From Pukyongia sp963768085 (lineage in GTDB: Bacteria; Bacteroidota; Bacteroidia; Flavobacteriales; Flavobacteriaceae), in NCBI GenBank assembly GCA_963768085.1, contig CAVYGO010000005.1, positions 310,001 to 374,000 of the forward strand: a DNA stretch of 64,000 nt. Direction: 5' to 3'. This document shows, piece by piece, positions 19,000-27,818 of this stretch. The notes beneath the pieces were generated by a model. It saw only the letters and a program-made list of their open reading frames with translations, ran no database searches and was not told where the DNA came from. Within the stretch, counting starts at the first letter, position 1; the number at the start of each line of letters is the position of its first letter. The translations under genes and the position numbers were made by a program.

Positions 19000-19731
19000 A
19001 TGAAAGAGAATGTCACCCCGTATAAGGATTCGGATTTAACCAAGAAGAAACAAGTAGAACAGATGTTCGATACTATTTCTGGTAACTATGATGGGTTAAA
19101 TCGTGTGATTTCTTTAGGCGCGGATGTTAAATGGCGCAGGAAGGTTGTGAAAATGGTTGTCGGCTCAAAACCGAAATCCATCCTGGATATCGCAACAGGC
19201 ACCGGTGACCTGGCGATCAAATTCGCAAAACGAAGTGCCGCAGGCAAAATTGTGGGACTGGATATTTCAGAAGGCATGCTATCTGTTGCTAGAAAAAAGA
19301 CTGAAAGTTCAGAACTTGCAGATAGAGTTTCTTTTGTTAAGGGAGACAGCGAAGTCTTGCCTTTCGATGACAATTCATTCGATGCAATAACCGTGACTTT
19401 TGGCATCAGAAACTTTGAATCACTCGAAAAAGGGCTCCAGGAGATATACAGAGTCCTTAGTCCTAAAGGGGTTTTTGTAATCCTTGAAACTTCCGTACCT
19501 CAGAAGTTTCCTTATAAACAAGGTTATTTCGTTTACACAAGGGGAATATTGCCATTAATTGGTAAAGTCTTTTCAAAAGATAAAGTAGCATACAGTTATC
19601 TATCGGAAAGTGCATCGGTATTTCCTCATGGGGAGGTACTCAACAATATTTTAAAGAAAATCGGGTTTATAGAGGTGAAAAATAAGCCACAAACTTTTGG
19701 TGTGGCCACCATTTATAGCGCTACAAAATAA
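19000..19731 (+). CDS. ubiE: Demethylmenaquinone C-methyltransferase (UbiE/MenG)
   Basis: This SAM-dependent enzyme makes the last step of menaquinone synthesis, methylating demethylmenaquinone. I take the start at 19000 (MKENVTPYKDS), which gives 243 residues and the usual flavobacterial N-terminus; an ATG at 18979 is possible. Motifs: QMFDTISGNYDGLNRVISLG near 20-39, the SAM loop DIATGTGDLAIKFAK near 60-74, GLDISEGML, and FGIRNFESLEKGLQEIYRVLSPKG. In a menaquinone organism MenG is the meaningful role, consistent with the NQR and cbb3 respiratory genes here. porT starts 2 bases after the stop. Confidence 0.94.
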   Translation: MKENVTPYKDSDLTKKKQVEQMFDTISGNYDGLNRVISLGADVKWRRKVVKMVVGSKPKSILDIATGTGDLAIKFAKRSAAGKIVGLDISEGMLSVARKKTESSELADRVSFVKGDSEVLPFDDNSFDAITVTFGIRNFESLEKGLQEIYRVLSPKGVFVILETSVPQKFPYKQGYFVYTRGILPLIGKVFSKDKVAYSYLSESASVFPHGEVLNNILKKIGFIEVKNKPQTFGVATIYSATK

Positions 19732-19733
19732 CT

Positions 19734-20441
19734 ATGAAAAGAATACTTATTGTCTTAGCCGTTCTTCTCTTTGCCGAAAGTGCACAGGCTCAGTTATTCA
19801 GTAAAGAAAGATTGTCGAATTTGGAAAATTTTGACAATCGTTTTCTAACCTGGGGATATTTCCTGGGATTTAACAGTTATGATTTTAAATTTGAATACAA
19901 GAACCAGTTCACCGATCAGAATACAGATGTACTCGTTGAAGGTCAGACAGGGTTTAATGTAGGTCTTATCGGTGATATGAGGCTTAACAAATTCGTGAAT
20001 CTTCGCCTGGAACCCGGATTGTACTATACACAACGAAATTTAATCTTTCCAGATTTTGAAGAGGAAAGGGACTTTCTTCGTGAAGTAAAATCAACTTATA
20101 TTCATGTTCCCTTGTTGGTTAAAATATCGACCAAACGATTGAATAACGTCAAACCATTCATTGTTGTTGGTGTTTCAACCTCTTTAAACCTTTCCAGCAA
20201 TGAAAATAATCCCGAAGATAACTTTGAAGGACAGTTCCGAACCACGAAATCAACCAGTTACTACGAACTAGGATTTGGGATCGATTTATACATGTACTTC
20301 TTTAAGTTTACACCATCTATTCGAGGCGTATTTGCAACTAGTAATGAATTGGTTGCCGATGATGACCCCAATAGTCCCTGGACGGGAAACATTAACAGGA
20401 TGGCCACACGTGGAATTTTTGTGAATTTTACATTTCAGTAG
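19734..20441 (+). CDS. porT: Type IX secretion system protein PorT (SprT)
   Basis: PorT/SprT is an outer-membrane protein needed for type IX secretion and, in gliding species, motility. The 235-residue protein has a signal peptide (MKRILIVLAVLLFAESAQA-Q) and alternating beta strands ending in an aromatic residue (FVNFTFQ), as expected for an eight-strand barrel. The conserved context ubiE-porT is common in flavobacteria and supports the call. The 3' end overlaps the converging rRNA methyltransferase gene by 14 bases. Confidence 0.88.
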   Translation: MKRILIVLAVLLFAESAQAQLFSKERLSNLENFDNRFLTWGYFLGFNSYDFKFEYKNQFTDQNTDVLVEGQTGFNVGLIGDMRLNKFVNLRLEPGLYYTQRNLIFPDFEEERDFLREVKSTYIHVPLLVKISTKRLNNVKPFIVVGVSTSLNLSSNENNPEDNFEGQFRTTKSTSYYELGFGIDLYMYFFKFTPSIRGVFATSNELVADDDPNSPWTGNINRMATRGIFVNFTFQ

Positions 20442-21156
20442 CCCTTCTGAATTCACTTAATAGAATTGCTGTGGCGGTCGCCACATTTAAACTTTCAGTA
20501 GCCTGATTATTACCAAAACGAGGTATCGTAATTCTAAAATCTATTAATTGATCTATCTCCGGTGATATTCCGTTGGCTTCATTCCCCATTACTAAAATAC
20601 CATTGGCGGGAAGTGACTTCTCATACACAGAATGCCCGTCCATAACTGCTCCAAATACTGGAAGATTCGATTTTTGCAGATAATCTTCAAGTTTCGTATA
20701 ATGTACCTGAACCCTTGAGATAGAACCCATGCTGGCCTGAATTACTTTCGGATTATAACAATCGGCCGTATCCTCCGAACAAACCAACTGATGTACCCCA
20801 AACCAATCACATAGCCGTATGATGGTTCCCAAATTACCGGGATCACGAACCGCATCCAAGGCAATCACCAGGCCTAATTCACCCATTTTCTTTGTTTCCG
20901 GGATCGCGAAAATACCCAGCGCCGTATTGGGCGTTTTTAGAAAACTGATTTTTTGAAGTTCGGCTGGAGTGATAATTTCAGGCTCCTCAGACACCATATC
21001 CATCGCTGCTGTAGCGAACAATTGATGCAGATTCATACCCGAACGTATGAGTTCGCCAATTACTTTTGGTCCCTCTGCCACAAATAACCCACTTTTATCC
21101 CGGTACTTTTTTTGCTGCAGACTCCTTATTAATTTTATTTGACTTTTACTGATCAA
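20428..21156 (-). CDS. TrmH/SpoU family RNA methyltransferase
   Basis: A SPOUT methyltransferase that 2'-O-methylates a ribose in rRNA or tRNA. I place the start at the TTG at 21156 (ISKSQIKLIRSLQQKKYRDK), giving about 242 residues. The upstream ATG at 21210 lies ahead of the predicted transcription start and inside the tamL coding region. The N-terminal substrate domain has FVAEGPKVIGEL. The SPOUT knot shows LDAVRDPGNLGTIIRLCDWFG, then QASMGSISRVQVHY, LVMGNEANGIS and the C-terminal ATESLNVATATAILLSEFRR. All three SpoU motifs are intact. Exact RNA target unknown. Confidence 0.88.
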   Translation of the reverse strand: MISKSQIKLIRSLQQKKYRDKSGLFVAEGPKVIGELIRSGMNLHQLFATAAMDMVSEEPEIITPAELQKISFLKTPNTALGIFAIPETKKMGELGLVIALDAVRDPGNLGTIIRLCDWFGVHQLVCSEDTADCYNPKVIQASMGSISRVQVHYTKLEDYLQKSNLPVFGAVMDGHSVYEKSLPANGILVMGNEANGISPEIDQLIDFRITIPRFGNNQATESLNVATATAILLSEFRRATEM

Positions 21157-21171
21157 AATATAGTATTTTTG
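21138..21171 (+). promoter_or_regulatory. Predicted promoter of tamL
   Basis: TTTG (21138-21141) is followed after 22 bases by TATTTTTG (21164-21171), a full match to the flavobacterial consensus. Predicted start near 21177, about 17 bases before the TTG start codon. Confidence 0.65.
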
Positions 21172-21193
21172 AAATGATAGTAAACCTGGCCGA

Positions 21194-23779
21194 TTGATTA
21201 AAACCCTCACAAAAATATCATTAATTTCAGGATTAATAGTACTGTTCTATTCCTGTAATACGGTTAAGCGGGTTGGGACAGATGATTTTTTACTCACGGA
21301 AAACAAAATACTTGTCGACAGTATCCAGGTGAAAGACGATAAAGTACTAAGCCAAATAGTACAACGTCCAAATTCAAAATTACTTGGAATACCTTTCGGA
21401 ATTTTTATCTATAACATCGCAGATCCAAAACCGGATTCTACCTTCAGTAAATGGTTGCAAAAAAACCCAAAACGGGAACAACGCCTTATTAACTTTTATT
21501 CAAAGAAACAGGTTGATGAAATGGGTAATAGCTACAGGGGAATTAACAGGTGGTTTGAACGAACCGGAAGTGCACCGGTGATCATAGACCCTGTAAGGAC
21601 AAGCAAATCATTGGATCGATTAAAAAATTATTATTCCAGCTTTGGATGGTTCAATGTGGAAGGTGATTACAGGATCATTCCAAAAGAGAATAAAGAGAAA
21701 CGGGCTGGCGTGGAGTATAGCTTGAATTTACACAAGCCCTATATTATCGATTCGATAACTAAACAAATTAGTTCACCGGTGATAGATAGCCTTTTTACGC
21801 TCTCCGAGCAAAACTCATTTATTGAACAGGGCAAACAGTTTGCAAATAATGATTTTAACAATGAGCGCGATCGATTAACCATCCAGTTCCGGAATTCCGG
21901 TTTGTATTATTTCGATCAGGATTACATCACATTTGAAGCCGATACCGTAGATACAGGCCATAAAGCCAATATCACCTTTATCATTCCGGACCGAAAGATT
22001 AGAATTGAAGACAGTACGCATACCGAACCATTTAAGGTCCACAGAATTACTGAGGTGCGAATCGTGACCGATTACACATTTGAAAATAAAGACAAGACAC
22101 TAACAGACTCCATTAGTTATGAGGGTTATAAATTGTATGGTTACGAACCACTGAAATTCAGGCCCAAGGCGATCACCGATGCCATTTCTATTACTCCAAA
22201 TGCCATATTTAGGGACATCGACAGAACATTAACCTACAATCAGATTAGTGATCTTCGAATATTTAAATACCCCAACATTAGCTATCAGGAGGATCCGTCG
22301 GATAGCACCGGAACAGGTCTCATTGCCAATATTCTGCTTACTCCCAGAAAGAAATATACGCTACAGGTTGATTTCGATGTGATCCCTATACCTTCGACGA
22401 TCCAGGATTTCGGGATGGGATTCAGTACCACTTTTTTAACCCGGAATGTGTTCCGTGGTGCAGAAACCCTGGGGATCTCCGGAAGAGGAAGTGTGGGTTC
22501 GTCAAAGGACGCAGCAGATAGTGATAGCAAGTTCTTCAATATTTCTGATGTGGGTGCAGATATTAAACTCACATTCCCCAGTATACTCTTCCCGATCAAT
22601 ACGGAAGGATTTATAGAAAAATATATGTCGCCTTCAACCAGTATTAGTGTTGGTATTAATGCGCAGAATAATATCGGCCTGGATCGTCAGAATTTCAACG
22701 GAATCTTCGACTACCGATGGAAACCATCAAAAATAAAGACGTACAAACTGGAATTTTTCAATATGCAGTATGTTCGAAATTTAAATACAGATAACTATTT
22801 CAATGTATATCGAAATTCATATGACGTTCTGAATAATGTTGCCATGGATATTGAAAATACAAATCCAGGAACGATTGATCCTGAATACTACGCGTTTGAC
22901 GGTGACGGGAACCTAAAACTTAATTTACCAGATGGAGCCGATCGATTCCTCTTTGATATAGGAAATGGTGACATCATGACCACGTCCGACAATACCACAA
23001 CGGTAAACAATATTAGTGAGCGTAAAGACCGATTGACTGAGAACAACCTCATCTTTGCTACTAATTTCCAATGGCTTCGGGATACCCGTGAAAATATTTA
23101 CGACAATAGCTTTTCACGATTACGATGGAAAGTTGAAACAGCAGGTAATCTGCTTTCAGGAATTTCAAAACTAGCGGGTTTGAAACAAAATGCGAACGGT
23201 CAGTACACCGCATTTGGCGTGGCCTTTTCACAATACGTTAAACTGGAAACCGACTATATCAAGCACTGGGATTTGACAGATGGGAATAAAATCGCTATAC
23301 GAGCTTTTACCGGAATTGCCATTCCGTACGGCAATAGTAATAGTATTCCCTTTACAAGAAGTTACTTTGCCGGTGGCGCCAATGATAACCGTGGCTGGAG
23401 AGCTTACGACCTGGGCCCGGGTAGTAGTGGAAGTGTTGATGAATTTAATGAAGCTAATTTAAAAATAGCACTGAATGCCGAATACCGCTATACTATCCTC
23501 GGGGATTTTAAAGGTGCTTTCTTCATCGACGCCGGAAACATCTGGAACGTGTTGAATAATGTAAAAGATGATGCGTCGCGTTTCAACGGCATAGAGGACC
23601 TGAAGGATATTGCTATCGCTACGGGTCTTGGACTTCGATACGACTTCGGTTTTTTTGTATTACGGTTCGACGGGGGATTCAAAACATATAATCCGGCCCT
23701 ACCTCAAGGAGAACGATGGTTCAAAGAGTATAATTTCGCCAATATCGTATACAACATAGGTATCAACTATCCGTTCTAA
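21194..23779 (+). CDS. tamL: TamL, BamA/TamA-family outer-membrane lipoprotein
   Basis: An Omp85-family outer-membrane assembly factor. The 861-residue protein starts with a lipoprotein signal (hydrophobic core LISGLIVLFYS then C21), the hallmark that separates Bacteroidota TamL from TamA. A POTRA-containing region spans about 40-430. The C-terminal 16-strand barrel runs from about 435 and includes the family phrase near 725 (FTRSYFAGGANDNRGWRAYDLGPG), where the RGW arginine is the conserved lid-lock residue. It ends GINYPF. The start codon is TTG at 21194: no ATG exists in frame upstream, and the promoter lies 20-50 bases ahead. Confidence 0.92.
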   Translation: MIKTLTKISLISGLIVLFYSCNTVKRVGTDDFLLTENKILVDSIQVKDDKVLSQIVQRPNSKLLGIPFGIFIYNIADPKPDSTFSKWLQKNPKREQRLINFYSKKQVDEMGNSYRGINRWFERTGSAPVIIDPVRTSKSLDRLKNYYSSFGWFNVEGDYRIIPKENKEKRAGVEYSLNLHKPYIIDSITKQISSPVIDSLFTLSEQNSFIEQGKQFANNDFNNERDRLTIQFRNSGLYYFDQDYITFEADTVDTGHKANITFIIPDRKIRIEDSTHTEPFKVHRITEVRIVTDYTFENKDKTLTDSISYEGYKLYGYEPLKFRPKAITDAISITPNAIFRDIDRTLTYNQISDLRIFKYPNISYQEDPSDSTGTGLIANILLTPRKKYTLQVDFDVIPIPSTIQDFGMGFSTTFLTRNVFRGAETLGISGRGSVGSSKDAADSDSKFFNISDVGADIKLTFPSILFPINTEGFIEKYMSPSTSISVGINAQNNIGLDRQNFNGIFDYRWKPSKIKTYKLEFFNMQYVRNLNTDNYFNVYRNSYDVLNNVAMDIENTNPGTIDPEYYAFDGDGNLKLNLPDGADRFLFDIGNGDIMTTSDNTTTVNNISERKDRLTENNLIFATNFQWLRDTRENIYDNSFSRLRWKVETAGNLLSGISKLAGLKQNANGQYTAFGVAFSQYVKLETDYIKHWDLTDGNKIAIRAFTGIAIPYGNSNSIPFTRSYFAGGANDNRGWRAYDLGPGSSGSVDEFNEANLKIALNAEYRYTILGDFKGAFFIDAGNIWNVLNNVKDDASRFNGIEDLKDIAIATGLGLRYDFGFFVLRFDGGFKTYNPALPQGERWFKEYNFANIVYNIGINYPF
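21210..21217 (-). promoter_or_regulatory. -7 element of the TrmH-family gene, inside tamL
   Basis: The plus-strand sequence CAAAAATA reads TATTTTTG on the minus strand, a full match to TANNTTTG. It lies inside the first codons of tamL. Predicted start near 21204, giving a leader of about 48 bases to the TTG at 21156. Confidence 0.45.
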
Positions 23780-23785
23780 ACCGGT

Positions 23786-23802
23786 TATTTTTGTTATTTT
23801 TG
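23786..23802 (+). promoter_or_regulatory. Tandem -7 elements upstream of fbaA
   Basis: The 9-base unit TTATTTTTG is directly repeated, giving two full TATTTTTG -7 elements (23786-23793 and 23795-23802) 9 bases apart. The ATG at 23823 follows about 20 bases later. No clear -33 element is seen; the region overlaps the tamL stop. Confidence 0.5.
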
Positions 23803-23822
23803 TTATTCAAATCAATCCATAT

Positions 23823-24890
23823 ATGAGTCACGAAATATTGCCAGGTGTTGCAACCGGCGACGAAGTTCAGAAGATACATCAATACGCCAAAGATAAGGGG
23901 TTTGCGATGCCAGCCGTAAATGTAATAGGTTCAAATAGTATGAACACCGTTATGGAAACCGCCGCCGAATTGAATAGTCCTGTGATTATTCAATTTTCGA
24001 ACGGAGGCGCTCATTTCAATGCTGGCAAAGGCCTTTCGAACGATAATCAGCGAGCTGCTATTTCGGGTGCGGTTGCAGGGGCTCAGCATATTCATGAAAT
24101 GGCCAATGTATACGGAGCTACGGTAGTTATGCACACAGACCATTGTGCTAAGAAATTGCTGCCCTGGATGGATGGAATGCTGGATGCGGGTGAACGATTT
24201 TACAAGGAGAACGGAAAATCCTTGTATAGCTCACACATGATTGATCTTTCCGAAGAACCCATCGAAGAAAATATCGAAATTTGTAAACGATATCTGGAAC
24301 GAATGAGTTCGATGGACATGACACTGGAGATCGAATTGGGGATTACAGGCGGTGAAGAAGATGGTGTGGATAATACGGACGTTGATTCTTCACGTCTATA
24401 CACCCAACCGGAAGAAGTTGCATACGCCTATGAAGAATTAATGAAAGTGAGTAACCGCTTTACGGTGGCAGCAGCCTTCGGAAATGTGCACGGTGTATAC
24501 AAACCAGGAAATGTCCAATTAACACCTGTTATTCTGAAAAATTCTCAGGAATATGTTCAGAAGAAATATGGTACCGGGCCTAACCCCATTGATTTTGTCT
24601 TTCATGGTGGTAGTGGATCTACGGTGGAAGAAATTCGGGAAGCTATTGGATATGGCGTGGTAAAAATGAATATCGACACAGACCTTCAGTTCGCTTTTAA
24701 CGAAGGGATTCGTGATTATATGAATAGCAATATCGACTATCTAAGGACACAGATTGGAAACCCTGAAGGTGATGACATCCCGAATAAAAAATACTACGAT
24801 CCCAGAAAATGGCTTCGAGAAGGAGAACTTACCTTTAAAAAACGATTGATTCAGGCCTTTGAAGACCTGAACAATGTAAACACATTATAA
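23823..24890 (+). CDS. fbaA: Class II fructose-bisphosphate aldolase
   Basis: FbaA splits or forms fructose 1,6-bisphosphate in glycolysis and gluconeogenesis with a catalytic zinc. The 355-residue length is that of the class IIA E. coli type. Seen in order: FAMPAVNVIGSNSMNTVMETAAE, VVMHTDHCAKKLLPW (zinc histidine and catalytic aspartate), SSHMIDLSEEP, TLEIELGITGGEEDGVDN, FGNVHGVYKPGNV (zinc histidine), FVFHGGSGST, and VVKMNIDTDLQFAF. Followed after 20 bases by accD on the same strand, so probably co-transcribed. Confidence 0.97.
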   Translation: MSHEILPGVATGDEVQKIHQYAKDKGFAMPAVNVIGSNSMNTVMETAAELNSPVIIQFSNGGAHFNAGKGLSNDNQRAAISGAVAGAQHIHEMANVYGATVVMHTDHCAKKLLPWMDGMLDAGERFYKENGKSLYSSHMIDLSEEPIEENIEICKRYLERMSSMDMTLEIELGITGGEEDGVDNTDVDSSRLYTQPEEVAYAYEELMKVSNRFTVAAAFGNVHGVYKPGNVQLTPVILKNSQEYVQKKYGTGPNPIDFVFHGGSGSTVEEIREAIGYGVVKMNIDTDLQFAFNEGIRDYMNSNIDYLRTQIGNPEGDDIPNKKYYDPRKWLREGELTFKKRLIQAFEDLNNVNTL

Positions 24891-24910
24891 ATTAAGAAAC
24901 TCCTCATTGT

Positions 24911-25777
24911 ATGGCTTGGTTTAAAAGAACTAAAAAAGGAATTCAGACTCCTACTGAAGATAAAAAAGATGTACCCAAGGGCTTGTGGTACAAATCTCCT
25001 ACAGGTAAGATAGTAGATTCAGATGAACTGGAAAAAAACTATTACGTAAGTCCCGAAGACGGCTATCACGTTAGAATTGGCAGCAAGGAATATTTCGAAA
25101 TTCTTTTCGACGAAAATGAATTTAAGGAATTGGATAAGAACATCATTGCGAAGGATCCACTTAATTTTGAAGACAATAAGAAGTATGTGGATCGATTGAA
25201 GGATGCCCAGGAAAAGACAGGATTAAAAGATGCGGTGCGGACTGCGGTTGGCAAATCCATGGGTGAAGAAATAGTTGTCGCTTGTATGGATTTTAGCTTT
25301 ATTGGTGGTTCTATGGGAAGTGTTGTGGGCGAAAAGATTGCCCGAGCCGCCGATCATGCCTTGAAGAAAAAATTACCATTTATCATTATCTCAAAGAGCG
25401 GGGGTGCACGAATGATGGAAGCAGCGTTATCATTGATGCAATTGGCCAAAACTAGCGCAAAATTAGCGCAGCTCGCCAAAGCTAAGGTTCCGTACATTTC
25501 ACTAAGTACCGATCCAACCACGGGAGGTACTACCGCCTCTTTTGCCATGTTAGGCGACATCAATATTGGTGAACCCGGAGCGTTGATCGGATTTGCTGGT
25601 CCGCGGGTTGTGCGGGATACAACGGGTAAAGATCTGCCCGATGGATTCCAAACTGCGGAATTTTTAAAGGAGCACGGTTTCCTCGATTTTATAACACATC
25701 GCAAGGACTTAAAACGCAAAATTAATCTTTACATTGATCTTATACTGAACAGATCATTACGAGAAAAGACCGCATAG
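24911..25777 (+). CDS. accD: Acetyl-CoA carboxylase carboxyltransferase subunit beta
   Basis: AccD with AccA transfers the carboxyl group from biotin to acetyl-CoA to make malonyl-CoA for fatty acid synthesis. The 288-residue protein has the crotonase-like core: GRM-like KSMGEEIVVACMDFSFIGGSMGSVVGEKI, then IISKSGGARMMEAALSLMQLAKTSAKLAQL, STDPTTGGTTASFAMLGDINIGEPGALIGFAGPRVV. The N-terminal zinc ribbon is recognisable by alignment (LWYKSPTGKIV ... NYYVSPEDGYHVRI). All four cysteines of the E. coli type are replaced (S, G, S, D), so it probably binds no zinc. It ends at a strong bidirectional hairpin. Confidence 0.95.
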   Translation: MAWFKRTKKGIQTPTEDKKDVPKGLWYKSPTGKIVDSDELEKNYYVSPEDGYHVRIGSKEYFEILFDENEFKELDKNIIAKDPLNFEDNKKYVDRLKDAQEKTGLKDAVRTAVGKSMGEEIVVACMDFSFIGGSMGSVVGEKIARAADHALKKKLPFIIISKSGGARMMEAALSLMQLAKTSAKLAQLAKAKVPYISLSTDPTTGGTTASFAMLGDINIGEPGALIGFAGPRVVRDTTGKDLPDGFQTAEFLKEHGFLDFITHRKDLKRKINLYIDLILNRSLREKTA

Positions 25778-25807
25778 AAAAAGCCGCTCAATGAGCGGCT
25801 TTTTTTT
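25778..25807. terminator. Bidirectional terminator between accD and a lipoprotein gene
   Basis: Stem AGCCGCTCA (25782-25790) pairs with TGAGCGGCT (25792-25800), flanked by A-run and a T7 run. It terminates accD and the converging lipoprotein gene. A near-identical copy lies at 26765-26800. Confidence 0.9.
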
Positions 25808-25820
25808 ACATCCGTGTTTA

Positions 25821-26657
25821 CTAGTCAAGAATTATAGTGTAATCGACACCATTTACGGTGAGGATGGCAATATTATCGCACGTACCCTCCCCGAAACTAA
25901 GTGTTCCCTGATTACCATTTCTGGTTATTTCAACGATTCCACTAACAAAATGAGGACAAGTTGCCTCTCTTCTAAGAGCTTCAGAAATAATTCCATAATG
26001 AGTGAAGCCTGTATTTGAGATTACTTCTCGATTTCCGGTTACCAGCCAGACATTGTCCGTCCAGGTTCCACTTCCTACTCCTTCGATCCATTCCCGTACG
26101 CGAGTAATGTCTTTTTGTAATACCAATCCTCCCGGAAAGGAAACGTGAAAATCGGCATGAACCGTAGATTGCGGATTTCCGTTCGCATTATTTCCTTCCC
26201 TGAGTATTGTGGCTCCCCCGGCTACTTCCAAATCATTCCATTTGAAATTATCCAGGGTATAGGAAATCGTTCTTGTTCCATTCTGAATAGGTCCGTAGGT
26301 AATATTTACTACCCCTGAGACCACCGCTCCGTTCTGTAATTGACACCCGAAACCAAAATCAAGGCTTACGAAGGTTACACCGTTCTCCGTGTTAATCGTA
26401 ATCGTTACGCAATCGGGAAAAAGACTGGCACTTCGGCCCGTGTTTTCTTCAATTTCAGTATACGCAGTCTCCAGCATGAGGATTACCCCCTCGGAAATAG
26501 CATCTCCCTGAGAAACCTGTCTGGATTCTTCCACGAATACCAGGTCGGATGAAGTATTAGTTTCAATGTCTGTGGCTTCGTCTTTACTACACGAGGTTAA
26601 TACAAGACTGAATAAGAATAAGCTAAAAATTCCTGAAATAAATAGATTTTTTTTCAT
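25821..26657 (-). CDS. Uncharacterised lipoprotein, first of a tandem paralogous pair
   Basis: I do not recognise a named family. Start chosen at 26657 (MKKNLFISGIFSLF), giving 278 residues; the lipobox is LVLTS-C at about 19-23, so it should be a lipoprotein. The mature part is beta-rich with conserved cysteines shared with its neighbour (FPDC, FGFGC, EATC, EGTCDN). Other shared blocks are NGAVVSG, YGPI-x-x-GTRTI, NANGNPQST, EW-x-EGVGSGTW-x-DNV and a C-terminal CDN-x-A-x-L-x-x-NG. The paired cysteines suggest disulphides outside the cytoplasm. Its terminator is shared with accD. About half the residues match the gene at 26810. Confidence 0.75.
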   Translation of the reverse strand: MKKNLFISGIFSLFLFSLVLTSCSKDEATDIETNTSSDLVFVEESRQVSQGDAISEGVILMLETAYTEIEENTGRSASLFPDCVTITINTENGVTFVSLDFGFGCQLQNGAVVSGVVNITYGPIQNGTRTISYTLDNFKWNDLEVAGGATILREGNNANGNPQSTVHADFHVSFPGGLVLQKDITRVREWIEGVGSGTWTDNVWLVTGNREVISNTGFTHYGIISEALRREATCPHFVSGIVEITRNGNQGTLSFGEGTCDNIAILTVNGVDYTIILD

Positions 26658-26764
26658 GATACATGATTTAAAAGTTAGTATCATTTGGACTCAAATTCAT
26701 TAATAAGGTTTAATGAAAACTAGAATTATTTTAATATATACTGTTCATTTTCAATTATTTACAC

Positions 26765-26800
26765 AAAAAAAGCCGCTCGATGAGCGGCTTTTCCTTTTTT
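26765..26800 (-). terminator. Terminator of the second lipoprotein gene (duplicate of the accD-side hairpin)
   Basis: Stem AGCCGCTC (26771-26778) pairs with GAGCGGCT (26782-26789), with an A6 run on the left that reads as a T-run on the minus strand. Only one base in the 19-base core differs from the hairpin at 25782-25800. Confidence 0.88.
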
Positions 26801-26809
26801 ATTGAATTA

Positions 26810-27637
26810 TTAAAGAATTATGGGATATTCTTGTCCGTTAATGATCAAAGTCGCCTGATTATCACAGGCTCCCTCACCCCAGTCGATGGCTCCGGTAAAT
26901 CCTTCCTGTTGAATTTCCAGTACACCACTCACGAGGTATAAGCATGATAATTTTTTAACCAAGGTTTCTGTCACTTCGCCACTTCTAGTGAACCCATTCG
27001 TGAATTCTGTATTCCAGTTTCCGTTGATCTCAAAAACATTGTCGATCCAGGTTCCACTGCCAACACCTTCCACCCATTCGATAACGCGGTTTCCCTGTCG
27101 GTTTGCCGTAACGTCGGTTCCCGGGAAACTAACGGTGATATTTTCCGTAGCTGTGGATTGAGGATTGCCATTAGCATTTGCAATTTGTCGAAGTATCTCG
27201 CCCCCGCCGGTCACACCGTTATTATTATAGGTGAATTCTTCGTAGCTGTAATTTATAGTACGTGTACCACCATCAATTGGTCCGTAATCGATTTCTATTC
27301 GGCCCGATACCACTGCGCCATTATTTAACGTACAGCTTTCACCGAAGTTGATCGTGATCGCTCCACCATTTCCCGAAGGCATAATCGTGATCTCTGCACA
27401 TGAAGGAAACAACGATATAGAACTGCTACGCCCTTCTTCAACTTCAACGTAACCACTTTCCACGATATTAAAGGATCCTTCAACCACATTATCGGTCTGA
27501 GCCGCTCTGGCTGTATTTTCCGCGGAAAAATTAACTCCCTCATTATCATCATTACTGTCATCATTACTACAGCTATATAGCAGCAGACCAATGGCCAGAA
27601 AAGAAAATAGGGCTGTTTTCTTTAAGTAAGTTTTCAT
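26810..27637 (-). CDS. Uncharacterised lipoprotein, second of a tandem paralogous pair
   Basis: A 275-residue paralogue of the neighbouring lipoprotein. Signal MKTYLKKTALFSFLAIGLLLYS-C with the lipid cysteine at 23, followed by an Asp/Asn-rich linker (SNDDSNDDNEG) typical of surface-directed Bacteroidota lipoproteins. The mature region repeats the shared blocks LFPSCAEITI, NGAVVSG, YGPIDGGTRTINY, NANGNPQST, EWVEGVGSGTWIDNV and WGEGACDNQATLIINGQ. The same four extracytoplasmic cysteines are kept. Function unknown. Its own terminator follows, so each paralogue is an independent unit. Confidence 0.75.
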   Translation of the reverse strand: MKTYLKKTALFSFLAIGLLLYSCSNDDSNDDNEGVNFSAENTARAAQTDNVVEGSFNIVESGYVEVEEGRSSSISLFPSCAEITIMPSGNGGAITINFGESCTLNNGAVVSGRIEIDYGPIDGGTRTINYSYEEFTYNNNGVTGGGEILRQIANANGNPQSTATENITVSFPGTDVTANRQGNRVIEWVEGVGSGTWIDNVFEINGNWNTEFTNGFTRSGEVTETLVKKLSCLYLVSGVLEIQQEGFTGAIDWGEGACDNQATLIINGQEYPIIL

Positions 27638-27752
27638 TAGAATTGAGTTTAAAGTTATTAAGTTTAAGACTTCTTTAACGTTTAAAGGTTTAATTAAGTA
27701 TGTAAATAATAGAAAATATGGGAGATAGTCGTAATATATTAAGCTGTTTTTG

Positions 27753-27760
27753 TATTTTTG
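27753..27760 (+). promoter_or_regulatory. -7 element of rpsO
   Basis: TATTTTTG is a full match to TANNTTTG. The predicted start near 27766 gives a leader of about 53 bases before the rpsO ATG at 27819. Confidence 0.55.
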
Positions 27761-27818
27761 CAGGCTGATAGATCAAAGAGATCATCATATACATAAAAAT
27801 CATTTAAATAATATTGGC

